From the NCBI RefSeq assembly GCF_027532945.1, contig NZ_JAPZTZ010000014.1:124001-188000 (forward strand): a DNA stretch of 64,000 bases, read 5' to 3'. The notes beneath the pieces were generated by a model. That model did not search any database and had not been told where the DNA came from. It saw only the letters and a list, made by a program, of their open reading frames with translations. Both the position numbers and the translations under genes were made by a program. The stretch is from Phreatobacter sp. (GTDB taxonomy: Bacteria > Pseudomonadota > Alphaproteobacteria > Rhizobiales > Phreatobacteraceae). Numbering within the stretch: the stretch's first letter is position 1; every line of letters begins with the position of its first letter. This document shows positions 7,279 to 14,569 of the stretch, piece after piece.

Positions 7279-8802
7279 GTGAACGTCGAGGCCATCAGGT
7301 CAAGTCCGGCCGTCACGGCCCTCACCGCCGGCACCCCCGCTGCCGCGCTGGAAGCGCTCGGCCTCAAGGCCGGTGACACCGTCGCGGTGAAGGTCGCGGC
7401 CATGACCGCCGAGGGCCTCGCCCGGCTCATGGTCGGCGGCGGGACGCTCGACGTGAAAACCGACCGGCCGCTGACGCCCGGCACGACGCTGAACCTGACG
7501 GTCCAGCAGGACGGCGGCGCGGTGAAGCTCATGCTGGCCATGCCGGCCACGACCACCGGCCCGGCCGCATCTGGTCCAACGCCTCCATCGACCACGCCCC
7601 AGCCCGGACTGCCGGCTACACCCGCGGCCCCCGCTCCGGAGCCGGCCGCCTCGCCCTCGCCGGCTGGCGCTCCCCTTCCCCTGCCCGCTCAGGCGACCGT
7701 CGCCGCCGCGGTCGTCGACCTGCTCGCCCGTGGTCTCGTCCCCGCTACGACAGCGCAACTCGGCGATGGCGCGCGCGTGGCGCTCGCGGCCCGGGCAGCG
7801 CCGCCAACGACCCTCGCGGCGCTCGATGGCGAGACCGAAACCTCGCCCGCCGCCCTCAAGGTCGCGGTGACCGAAGGCGTGCGTGCCGCCGCGGGGCGGC
7901 AGGAGAGCCTTGCCACGCTCTTTGCCGATCTCGGCGCAGCGAGCCGCGGCGCCAACGCGCGCCTCCTGCCGCAGCCTGTCGCCAACGCCCTTGCGGAGGT
8001 CCTCGGCTTCCGCGTCTCCCCGGAGAGCCTCGCGACGCCGAAAGGGCTTCAGGCGGCTCTCGCCAATGCCGGAACGCTGATGGAGGCGCGGCTCGCCGCC
8101 CTGCCCGAGGGCGTTCCTCTTCCGCCCGACCTCAAGACGGCGCTGCTGCGGCTGCGCTCGGCGCTGACCGACTGGACAGCCACCCTCCCCGACACGTCCG
8201 GCGAAACGCCGAAGCCCGCCGCGCACGAGAAGCCGCCGCTGCGCGGCGCGCTCCCCCATGGCCAGCCGCCGCAGCCGGCGACGCTGGCCGATGGCGTCCC
8301 GGCCGGTGAGCTTGCGCGCACCCTCACCGAGCGCACGGAGGCGGCGCTGGCGCGTCTCACGCTGCTGCAGGCGGCCTCGCTGCCTGACAGCCAGACGCCG
8401 CGCCCGGAGGCGCCGGCCCAGACCCTGCAGATGGAGGTGCCGATCCGGCTCGGCGCCGAAACCGCCATCGCCCAGTTCCAGATCCATCGCGACCCGCCGG
8501 AACCCGACGACCGCCGCCCCGGTTCACCGGCGCAGCGTGGCTGGACCATGCGCCTGTCCCTCGACGCTGAACCGCTCGGGCCGCTCCACGCCGCCATCCG
8601 CTGGCGCGACGGCCATGTCGGCGTCGACATATGGGCCGAGCGCGCCGGCACGGCCGCGGCGCTTGACGCCGAACGCGCCAATCTCTCCGAGGCGCTTGAG
8701 GCCTCCGCCTTCGCCATCGACCGGCTGGTCATCGCAGAGGGACGCCCGCCCGATCCCAAGCCAACGGCTGCGATGCCCCACCGGCTGGACCGGTCGTCAT
8801 GA
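7279..8802 (+). CDS. fliK: Flagellar hook-length control protein FliK-like
   Basis: The 507-residue product starts at GTG 7279 behind GGGAGGA. It has the FliK layout: a variable N-terminal part, an Ala/Pro-rich middle (about residues 90-145 and 320-345), and a compact C-terminal domain (about 380-490) with MEVPIRLGAETAIAQFQI and a WTMRLSLDAEPLGPLHAAI strand pattern as in Flg_hook domains. FliK measures hook length and switches export specificity by contacting FlhB. The next gene overlaps it by four bases and encodes an FlhB-type domain, which supports the call. Sequence outside the C-terminal domain is not diagnostic. Confidence 0.75.
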   Translation: MNVEAIRSSPAVTALTAGTPAAALEALGLKAGDTVAVKVAAMTAEGLARLMVGGGTLDVKTDRPLTPGTTLNLTVQQDGGAVKLMLAMPATTTGPAASGPTPPSTTPQPGLPATPAAPAPEPAASPSPAGAPLPLPAQATVAAAVVDLLARGLVPATTAQLGDGARVALAARAAPPTTLAALDGETETSPAALKVAVTEGVRAAAGRQESLATLFADLGAASRGANARLLPQPVANALAEVLGFRVSPESLATPKGLQAALANAGTLMEARLAALPEGVPLPPDLKTALLRLRSALTDWTATLPDTSGETPKPAAHEKPPLRGALPHGQPPQPATLADGVPAGELARTLTERTEAALARLTLLQAASLPDSQTPRPEAPAQTLQMEVPIRLGAETAIAQFQIHRDPPEPDDRRPGSPAQRGWTMRLSLDAEPLGPLHAAIRWRDGHVGVDIWAERAGTAAALDAERANLSEALEASAFAIDRLVIAEGRPPDPKPTAAMPHRLDRSS

Positions 8803-9080
8803 GCGAGGCGCCGACCACCGGAAAGCCTGCCATCGCAGTGGCGCTGGAATACGAGATCGGCAAGGACGCGGCACCGCGCGTCATCGCCTCAGGGCGGGGC
8901 CTCGTCGCCGAAAAGATCATCGAAACCGCCCGCCAGCATGGTGTGGCCATCGAGGGCAATCCGATCCTCGCGGAAGCGCTGGCCGGTGTCGCTGTCGACG
9001 ACCACATCCCCGAGGAGCTCTACCGGGCGGTGGCGGAGGTCATTGGCTTCGTGCTGCGCGCGGCTGGAAAACTGCGCTGA
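8799..9080 (+). CDS. Stand-alone FlhB C-terminal-type protein (EscU/YscU/HrcU family)
   Basis: This 93-residue protein resembles the cytoplasmic domain of FlhB after its NPTH cleavage point. KPAIAVALEYEIGKDAAPRV corresponds to the strand after the cleavage site; VAEKIIETARQHGVAIEGNP and DDHIPEELYRAVAEVIGFVL match the end of FlhB. There is no membrane domain and no NPTH motif, so it cannot be the export gate itself. Its ATG overlaps the fliK-like stop (ATGA), indicating translational coupling. Such stand-alone FlhB tails can partly substitute for the FlhB C-terminus in some bacteria; a role in export switching is inferred. Confidence 0.85.
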   Translation: MSEAPTTGKPAIAVALEYEIGKDAAPRVIASGRGLVAEKIIETARQHGVAIEGNPILAEALAGVAVDDHIPEELYRAVAEVIGFVLRAAGKLR

Positions 9081-9126
9081 CCTCACTCTTTCGGGCGGCA
9101 TTTGGTCCGCTGGCGGGCCGAACGCG

Positions 9127-9151
9127 CTTGGACTATAGGCTAAAGTCCAAG
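9127..9151. promoter_or_regulatory. Perfect inverted repeat before the acyl-CoA ligase gene
   Basis: CTTGGACT and AGTCCAAG are perfect 8-bp arms around a 9-bp centre containing TATAGG, which could be a -10 element. The repeat ends 20 bp before the ATG of the acyl-CoA ligase gene. Position and symmetry suggest a repressor operator responding to fatty acid or acyl-CoA status. The binding protein is unknown. Confidence 0.5.
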
Positions 9152-9171
9152 AACATCCCCGGGAGGATTGC

Positions 9172-10902
9172 ATGACCACCGTCGAAGCCGCCCCTGGTCG
9201 GCCCTGGACGAAATTCTACTCCGTCGGCATGCGGCACAATATCGACGAGGCACCGCATCCCAACCTCGCGGCCATGGTCCGCTCCGTGGCGCGCACCTAC
9301 GGCGAGAGGACGGCCTTCTCGCTCTGCCTGCCGAACGGCATGGGTGGCTCCCTCTCCTATGCCGAGATCGACCGCTGGTCGGACGCCTTCGCGCTCTACC
9401 TGCGCGATGTGCTGAAGCTTCAGCCGGGCGCCCGCGTCGCCCTGCAGACGCCGAATGCCCTCGCTTTTCCGATCGTCGCCTTCGGCACGTTCAAGGCCGG
9501 CTGCGTCCTGATCAACATCAACCCGCTCTACACGGCGGAAGAGATGGGCAAGGTCTTCGCCGACGGCGATCCGGACGTGCTCGTCATCATCGACATGTTC
9601 GCCGACAAGCTGCCGGCGGCCTTCGGCATCCACAAGGTGCCGAATGTGGTGGTCTCCTCGATCACCGATTTCATGCCCTGGCTGCAGGGCACGCTGGTCG
9701 GCCTTGTGCAGAAGTACAAGGACAAGTCGGTGAAGCCGGTGCCGGTGGCCCACACCACGTTCCGCGCGGCGCTCTCCGCAGGCGAAGCGCGCAAGGCCAG
9801 CACCGCGATCGCCGCCTATGCCGAGAATGTCGGGCTCGATACGCTCGCCGTGCTCCAGTACACCGGCGGCACGACCGGCGTCTCCAAGGGCGCCATGCTC
9901 ACCCACGGCAATCTCGTGATGAACATGGCCCAGTCGCTGGAAATGGTCGCCTCCAACATGGTGAAGGGCGAGGAGACCATCCTGACGGTGCTTCCGCTCT
10001 ATCACATCTTCGCCTTCACGGTGAACATGCTGGGCTTCTGGTACCTCGGCGCGCACAACGTGATGGTGCCCAACCCGCGGCCGCTGACCAACCTTCAGAA
10101 GGCCTTCGAGAAATATCCCATCTCGATGCTGACCGGCGTCAACACGCTGTTCAATGGTCTGAACAACGAACCCTGGTTCCGCGACAACCCGCCCAAGACG
10201 CTGAAGAGCTCCTGCGCCGGCGGCATGGCGCTGCAGGACGCCGTGGCGCGTCGCTGGCAGGAGGTCACCGGCACGCCCGTCTTCGAGGGCTACGGCCTGA
10301 CGGAATCCTCGCCGGTCATCACATTCAACCCGATGGATGCGGTGAAGGAAGGCACGATCGGCGTCCCGGTCCCCTCCACCGACGTGAAATGCGTCGATGA
10401 CGAGGGCCGCGAGGTGCCGCATGGCCAGCCCGGCGAGCTGATCGCCAAGGGCCCCCAGATCATGGCCGGCTACTGGCGCAAGCCCGAGGACACCGCCCGC
10501 ACCGTCCGCGACGGCTGGCTCTATACCGGTGACATCGCCATCCAGGACGACGACGGCTATTTCCGCATCGTCGACCGCAAGAAGGACATGGTGCTGGTCT
10601 CCGGCTTCAACGTCTTCCCCAACGAGGTCGAGGACACGCTGGCCAAGCACCCGGCGGTGCTCGAAGTCGCCGTGGTGGGCGTGCCGGACGGCGCGGCGGG
10701 CGAGGCGGTGAAGGCCTTCATCGTCGTCAAGCCCGGCGCGGAGCTGACATCCGAGGAGGTTCGCGCCTTCTGCAAGGAGCACCTGACCAACTACAAGGTG
10801 CCGAAGCTGGTCGAGTTCCGAGCGGAACTGCCGAAGACCAATGTCGGCAAGATCCTGCGCAAGGACCTGCGCGCCGAGGAACTCGCCAAGGCCAAGGCCT
10901 GA
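9172..10902 (+). CDS. fadD: Long-chain fatty-acid--CoA ligase (AMP-forming)
   Basis: The 576-residue protein activates fatty acids to acyl-CoA via an acyl-adenylate. The AMP-binding signature YTGGTTGVSKGAMLTHGN lies near residue 230, EGYGLTESSPV near 375, the GWLYTGDIA motif near 448 and VDRKKDMVLVSGFNVFPNE near 465. Length fits bacterial FadD. The ATG at 9172 is preceded by GGGAGGA. It is monocistronic, with an inverted repeat at the promoter and a hairpin terminator after the stop. The substrate chain length cannot be read from sequence. Confidence 0.93.
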   Translation: MTTVEAAPGRPWTKFYSVGMRHNIDEAPHPNLAAMVRSVARTYGERTAFSLCLPNGMGGSLSYAEIDRWSDAFALYLRDVLKLQPGARVALQTPNALAFPIVAFGTFKAGCVLININPLYTAEEMGKVFADGDPDVLVIIDMFADKLPAAFGIHKVPNVVVSSITDFMPWLQGTLVGLVQKYKDKSVKPVPVAHTTFRAALSAGEARKASTAIAAYAENVGLDTLAVLQYTGGTTGVSKGAMLTHGNLVMNMAQSLEMVASNMVKGEETILTVLPLYHIFAFTVNMLGFWYLGAHNVMVPNPRPLTNLQKAFEKYPISMLTGVNTLFNGLNNEPWFRDNPPKTLKSSCAGGMALQDAVARRWQEVTGTPVFEGYGLTESSPVITFNPMDAVKEGTIGVPVPSTDVKCVDDEGREVPHGQPGELIAKGPQIMAGYWRKPEDTARTVRDGWLYTGDIAIQDDDGYFRIVDRKKDMVLVSGFNVFPNEVEDTLAKHPAVLEVAVVGVPDGAAGEAVKAFIVVKPGAELTSEEVRAFCKEHLTNYKVPKLVEFRAELPKTNVGKILRKDLRAEELAKAKA

Positions 10903-10910
10903 TCGCTCCT

Positions 10911-10933
10911 GCGCGGCGGTCATCCCGCCGCGC
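10911..10933 (+). terminator. Hairpin terminator after the acyl-CoA ligase gene
   Basis: GCGCGGCGG and CCGCCGCGC form a perfect 9-bp stem with a 5-base loop, 8 bp after the stop codon. There is no T run, so it may act only as an mRNA 3' stabiliser. Confidence 0.55.
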
Positions 10934-10983
10934 CGGTTGCATCGTCTCCGGGTGCCGCTAACCTGCGGGCCCCGGAGCGCGCC

Positions 10984-11670
10984 ATGCACGACGACCACGA
11001 CCACGACCACGACCACCACGAGCATCATCACGATCATGGTCACGGCCATCACCACGGGCATGACCACGATCACGACCACAGCGAACTGTCGCCCATGGAT
11101 GCGCGCGTCCGGGCGCTGGAGACGATCCTGGTCGAGAAGGGCTATGTCGACCCGGCAGCGCTCGACGTCCTGATCGAGACCTACGAGACGAAGGTCGGCC
11201 CGCATAACGGTGCCCGCGTCGTCGCAAAGAGCTGGGTGGACCCGGCCTATCGGGCCCGGCTGTTGAAGGATGCGACGGCCGCCGTCGCCGAACTCGGCTA
11301 TATGGGCCGGCAGGGCGAGCATCTCGTGGCGGTCGCGAACACGCCCGACACCCACAACATGGTCGTCTGCACCCTGTGCTCCTGCTATCCGTGGCCGGTC
11401 CTGGGCCTGCCGCCCGTCTGGTACAAGTCGGCGCCCTACCGCGCCAAGGCCGTGCGCGACCCGCGCGGCGTGCTGGCCGATTTCGGCGTGACCCTGCCGG
11501 CGGCCAAGGCGATCAAGGTCTGGGATTCCACGGCGGAAGTCCGCTACCTCGTCATCCCCGAGCGGCCGGCCGGCACGGAGGGCATGTCCGAGGACGCGCT
11601 CGCTGCCCTCGTCACCCGCGACGCCATGATCGGCACCGGCATCGCCCGTGCCACGGAGACGGCGGCATGA
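10984..11670 (+). CDS. nthA: Nitrile hydratase alpha subunit, cobalt type, with His-rich N-terminus
   Basis: This 228-residue subunit carries the metal-binding claw Cys129-Thr-Leu-Cys132-Ser-Cys134. Threonine at the second position is the mark of cobalt (rather than iron) nitrile hydratases, which convert nitriles to amides. The first 32 residues are exceptional: 18 histidines interleaved with Asp and Gly, resembling metal-storage tails of nickel and cobalt chaperones. The catalytic domain begins at about residue 36. The stop overlaps the beta start. Its TGG-containing [17 protein letters not shown] context is typical of the family. No amidase is nearby, so the amide product is used elsewhere or another nitrile-related substrate applies. 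Confidence 0.93.
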   Translation: MHDDHDHDHDHHEHHHDHGHGHHHGHDHDHDHSELSPMDARVRALETILVEKGYVDPAALDVLIETYETKVGPHNGARVVAKSWVDPAYRARLLKDATAAVAELGYMGRQGEHLVAVANTPDTHNMVVCTLCSCYPWPVLGLPPVWYKSAPYRAKAVRDPRGVLADFGVTLPAAKAIKVWDSTAEVRYLVIPERPAGTEGMSEDALAALVTRDAMIGTGIARATETAA

Positions 11671-12329
11671 CCTATGTCACCCATGCCGACCTCGGCGGTC
11701 GCAAGGACCTCGGTGCCGTCGTCCCCGAGCGTGACGAGCCGCTGTTCCACGCCCCCTGGGAGGCTCGCGCCCTCGCCCTCACCCTCGCCATGGGCGCCAC
11801 CGGCTCCTGGACCATCGACCAGTCGCGCGCCGCACGGGAGCAGCAGTCGGGCTATCTCGGCATGAGCTATTACGAGATCTGGATCGGCGGGCTGGAACGG
11901 CTGATGGCCGACCGCGGCCTCGTCACCTCAGCGGATCTGGCAGCCGGCAAGGCCGTCGATCCGCCGCAGCCCGTGGCGCGTGTGCTCACGGCGCAGAATG
12001 TGCCGGCGGTGCTCGCCCGCGGCGGCCCGACGGAACGGGAAGCGAGCGGCCCCGCCCGCTTCGCCGTCGGCGACCGCGTGAAGACATCGACCACCGCAAT
12101 CCCGCGGGGCCATACGCGCCTGCCGCGCTATGCCCAAGGCAAGACCGGCACGATCACCCATTGCCACGGCGTCCATGTCTTCGCCGACGCCAATGCCACC
12201 CTCGCCGGCGAGGCGCCCGAATGGCTCTACACCGTGCGCTTCGCCGGCACCGAGCTCTTCGGCGCGGAGGCCGATCCCGCGACCAGCGTCTCCGTCGACG
12301 CCTGGGAGAGCTACCTGAGCCCCGCATGA
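11667..12329 (+). CDS. nthB: Nitrile hydratase beta subunit
   Basis: The 220-residue protein pairs with the alpha subunit to form the alpha-beta enzyme. The N-terminal helical domain has [15 protein letters not shown] and [17 protein letters not shown]. The C-terminal SH3-like half contains [40 protein letters not shown] and [10 protein letters not shown], all characteristic of NHase beta. The ATG at 11667 overlaps the alpha stop (ATGA), so translation is coupled. Its stop in turn overlaps the accessory gene start. Confidence 0.93.
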   Translation: MTYVTHADLGGRKDLGAVVPERDEPLFHAPWEARALALTLAMGATGSWTIDQSRAAREQQSGYLGMSYYEIWIGGLERLMADRGLVTSADLAAGKAVDPPQPVARVLTAQNVPAVLARGGPTEREASGPARFAVGDRVKTSTTAIPRGHTRLPRYAQGKTGTITHCHGVHVFADANATLAGEAPEWLYTVRFAGTELFGAEADPATSVSVDAWESYLSPA

Positions 12330-12694
12330 CTGTGACCGCTGCACAACCCGACCTTGCCGCCCTGCCGCACATTCCCTGCGACGCCGAGGGGCCGGTCTTC
12401 CGCGAGCCCTGGGAGGCGCACGCCTTTGCCCTGGCCGTGACCCTCCACCAGAAGGGCCTCTTCACCTGGCCGGAATGGGCCGAGGCCCTGTCGGCCGAGA
12501 TCGCCCGTGCACAGGCCGATGGCGACCCGGACACCGGCGAGACCTATTACCGCCACTGGCTGAAGGCGCTGGAGGGGCTGATGATCCGCCGCGGCGTCGC
12601 CACGCCCGCGGCGATCGCGGCCACGACCGAGGCCTGGCATGCCGCAGCAGCGGCCACGCCCCATGGCCAGCCCATCGTCCTGCCGGGCCAGTGA
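12326..12694 (+). CDS. Nitrile hydratase accessory (activator) protein
   Basis: This 122-residue protein resembles the N-terminal half of NHase beta (compare FREPWEAHAFALAVTLHQKG and YYRHWLKALEGLMIRRG with the beta subunit). It corresponds to the small activators that help load cobalt by exchanging with the beta subunit (P14K/NhlE-like). It overlaps nthB by four bases and ends the operon. The strong similarity to beta suggests origin by partial duplication. An alternative reading as a thiocyanate-hydrolase-related subunit is less likely because the alpha/beta pair are standard NHase. Confidence 0.88.
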   Translation: MTVTAAQPDLAALPHIPCDAEGPVFREPWEAHAFALAVTLHQKGLFTWPEWAEALSAEIARAQADGDPDTGETYYRHWLKALEGLMIRRGVATPAAIAATTEAWHAAAAATPHGQPIVLPGQ

Positions 12695-12711
12695 GCCCGC
12701 TCACCGCCGCT

Positions 12712-12738
12712 TTGGGCTAGGCCAATTGGTCTAGGCCA
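12712..12738. promoter_or_regulatory. Tandem near-palindromic operator-like repeat
   Basis: Two copies of TTGG-N-CTAGGCCA (12712-12724 and 12726-12738) repeat with a 14-bp period, and each is nearly palindromic about CTAG. The pattern resembles GntR-type operators (TGG...CCA). It lies 18 bp after the nitrile hydratase operon and 138 bp before the secreted-protein gene, which it may control. Confidence 0.45.
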
Positions 12739-12876
12739 CCGCCACAGACGACCGATGGCTTGACCTTCGGGAATGGCTGCTCTCAACGTCCGGCCCAGGT
12801 GCCGTCACTCCTGTTGCCGCCGCCACGGACCGGATACCGGGCACCCCCGGCGCCGTGCGGCCCCTTCGAGACACCC

Positions 12877-13242
12877 ATGCGCGCTCTGCTGCTCGCGGCC
12901 TTCGCCGCCCTCTTCCTTTCCGTGGCCGGCGAAGCCAATGCCCAGGCCCGGCAGGACTTCGCCATCGTGAACCAGACCGGCTACACGATCGATGAGGTCT
13001 ATGTGAGCCCCACCTCCGCCAACAACTGGGGCGACGACCTCATGGGCGACAACAGCCTCGAGAACGGCATGACGCTGAATGTCAGCTTCCCCGTCGACAC
13101 GACGGCCTGCCGCTATGACATCAAGGTCGTGTACGACGACGAAACTCCGGTGGAATTCCGCAACGTCAACCTGTGCCGCATCGCCCGGGTGACGCTGTTC
13201 TACAACCGCGGCAGCGGCGAGACCCGCGCCGTCGTCGAGTAA
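12877..13242 (+). CDS. Small secreted protein, function unknown
   Basis: The 121-residue product has a clear Sec signal peptide (MRALLLAAFAALFLSVAGEANA, cleavage expected after an AxA-type site near residue 22). The mature domain is about 98 residues: it begins with FAIVNQTGYTIDEVYVSPTS and has two cysteines (in TACRYDIKV and NLCRIARV) that could form a disulphide in the periplasm. The fold looks like a small beta-sandwich. I do not know its role. The ATG at 12877 is chosen because it places the signal at the terminus; the reading frame is open from 12760. A perfect hairpin terminator follows the stop. Confidence 0.75.
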   Translation: MRALLLAAFAALFLSVAGEANAQARQDFAIVNQTGYTIDEVYVSPTSANNWGDDLMGDNSLENGMTLNVSFPVDTTACRYDIKVVYDDETPVEFRNVNLCRIARVTLFYNRGSGETRAVVE

Positions 13243-13248
13243 TCGGAC

Positions 13249-13279
13249 GGGGCCGGCCGGGCGACGCCTGGCCGGCCCC
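13249..13279. terminator. Bidirectional hairpin terminator
   Basis: GGGGCCGGCC and GGCCGGCCCC form a perfect 10-bp stem with an 11-base loop between two convergent genes (stops at 13242 and 13289). It can serve both. Confidence 0.7.
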
Positions 13280-13288
13280 ACGCCGCCT

Positions 13289-13618
13289 TCACTTGACGGC
13301 CGAGAAGGCCGTCGGCGCGAGGAACGAGCTCGCGACATTGGACAGGATCGGCCCGTCGGCCTCGCTGGCGTTGCGCGCTGCGATCCAGTCCGGATCCTGC
13401 TGAAACGCGGTCCATTTGCGCTCCCGTTCAGCCATCGATTCCCAGGCGACGAGATAGGTCAGGTCGTTGTTCGACGGACCGATCACCGTGGTGAAGAAGC
13501 CGGCCTGGCGGATGCCGTGCTTATCCCAGAGTTTCAGCGTGTGGTCCTGGAAGCGCGCCAGGAGCTTGGGAAGCCTGCCCGGCAGGCAGGTGTAGACGCG
13601 CAGTTCGTAAATCATCAT
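13289..13618 (-). CDS. NIPSNAP-family protein
   Basis: The 109-residue protein has the ferredoxin-like NIPSNAP pattern: MIYELRVYTCLPGRLPKLL, then KHGIRQAGFFTTVIGPSNND, then a WESMAERERKWTAF helix. Members are small dimeric alpha/beta-barrel proteins of unclear enzymatic role. GGGAGG lies 4 bp before ATG 13618; the second ATG at 13615 is also possible. The upstream leader contains a 47-base hairpin (13645-13691). Confidence 0.85.
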   Translation of the reverse strand: MMIYELRVYTCLPGRLPKLLARFQDHTLKLWDKHGIRQAGFFTTVIGPSNNDLTYLVAWESMAERERKWTAFQQDPDWIAARNASEADGPILSNVASSFLAPTAFSAVK

Positions 13619-13644
13619 TGGTCCTCCCTTTGGGGAGCGACAGA

Positions 13645-13691
13645 GTGCCCGAGCCCGAGGCCACCGGCCAAGCGTTGTGGCCGCAGGGCAC
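13645..13691. promoter_or_regulatory. Two-armed hairpin in the NIPSNAP gene leader
   Basis: GTGCCC/GGGCAC and, inside it, GGCCAC/GTGGCC form a nested stem 27 bp upstream of the NIPSNAP start. It lies in a 326-bp divergent intergenic stretch (13619-13944) that also has the palindrome GACAG-N5-CTGTC at 13863-13877. Function is unknown; it may be a leader structure or a terminator-like element. Confidence 0.3.
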
Positions 13692-13944
13692 CCCCGCCGC
13701 GCCGTAACGGCGCCGCGCGACGGCCGGGCGATCGCGGCGGTCCCGCTCCCGCACGAGCGCCCCTTTGAGAACGCACGGCTCCGGGAACAAAGCGCCGCTA
13801 TATCCACTTGCGACAGCATGCCCCTCCCCATCGGGGGCCTGATTGCTTAATGACATTTTTATGACAGAGTCGCTGTCTCGAATTTGTCCAGATGATTCGA
13901 CTTTATGCGTGAGGCCCAGCGGGGCGAGTCGACGGAGCGCCACG

Positions 13945-14487
13945 ATGACGGGACCTGACGGAGAAACCGAAGACATCGCTGAAGGCGGCATGGCGCCTGC
14001 GGCTACAGCGTCGGCCGACACCGAGCCCCGCAACCGCCTGCAATATGCCGCCCTGCCCTTTCGTGTCGGCGACGACGGCGCTGTCGAGGTCCTGCTCATC
14101 ACATCGCGCACAACCCGGCGCTGGATCATTCCCAAGGGCTGGCCCATGGGCAAGCTCGCACCCCGCAAGGTCGCGGCGACGGAGGCCTCCGAGGAAGCCG
14201 GTGTCGAGGGCAGCACGAGTCGCCGTCCCATCGGCCGCTATGGCTATGACAAGGTGCTCTCCAACGGCACGACCGTGCGCTGCGCCGTCGACGTCTATGC
14301 GCTCGAAGTGCAGAAGCAGCGCTCCTCCTGGCCGGAGCGCAAACGTCGCGAGCGGCGCTGGGTGCCGGTCGAAGAGGCCGCCGACATGGTCAGCGATACC
14401 GAACTCGCCGCGATTGTGCGGGCCTTCGCCACGCAGAGCGCGGCGGAGCAGGCCGCCATCGGCTCGGGCGCGATCACGCTCGCCTGA
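13945..14487 (+). CDS. Nudix hydrolase (diphosphoinositol-polyphosphate phosphohydrolase-like)
   Basis: The 180-residue protein (start ATG 13945, with GGAG 11 bases upstream) has the Nudix fold: an AALPFRV strand, WIIPKGWPMGK loop and the helix ATEASEEAGVEG carrying the catalytic EExG glutamates. In the classic GX5EX7REUXEEXGU box the first Glu is replaced by Leu (GWPMGKL), and Arg of REU by Thr, as in DIPP-type members with relaxed boxes. It likely hydrolyses a nucleoside or inositol diphosphate. Upstream in-frame starts at 13861 (ATG) and 13843 (TTG) are possible. Confidence 0.8.
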   Translation: MTGPDGETEDIAEGGMAPAATASADTEPRNRLQYAALPFRVGDDGAVEVLLITSRTTRRWIIPKGWPMGKLAPRKVAATEASEEAGVEGSTSRRPIGRYGYDKVLSNGTTVRCAVDVYALEVQKQRSSWPERKRRERRWVPVEEAADMVSDTELAAIVRAFATQSAAEQAAIGSGAITLA

Positions 14488-14569
14488 CGTTGGACTCGCA
14501 GGCCTCGCGACGAGGCGTTAAAGGACGAGGCCCGGCGGCCCGCCGCCTCTTCTCGTCCGATCGCACCCC

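Noticed and set aside
10987-11083. Short GAC/CAC repeats that look like a microsatellite or CRISPR-like array
   Set aside because: They encode the in-frame His/Asp tail of nthA; units are 6 bp with no spacers.
9133-11355. 740-codon open frame opposite the acyl-CoA ligase gene and nthA
   Set aside because: Spans two clearly coding genes and an intergenic terminator; the Val/Val-rich stretch mirrors the histidine tail codons.
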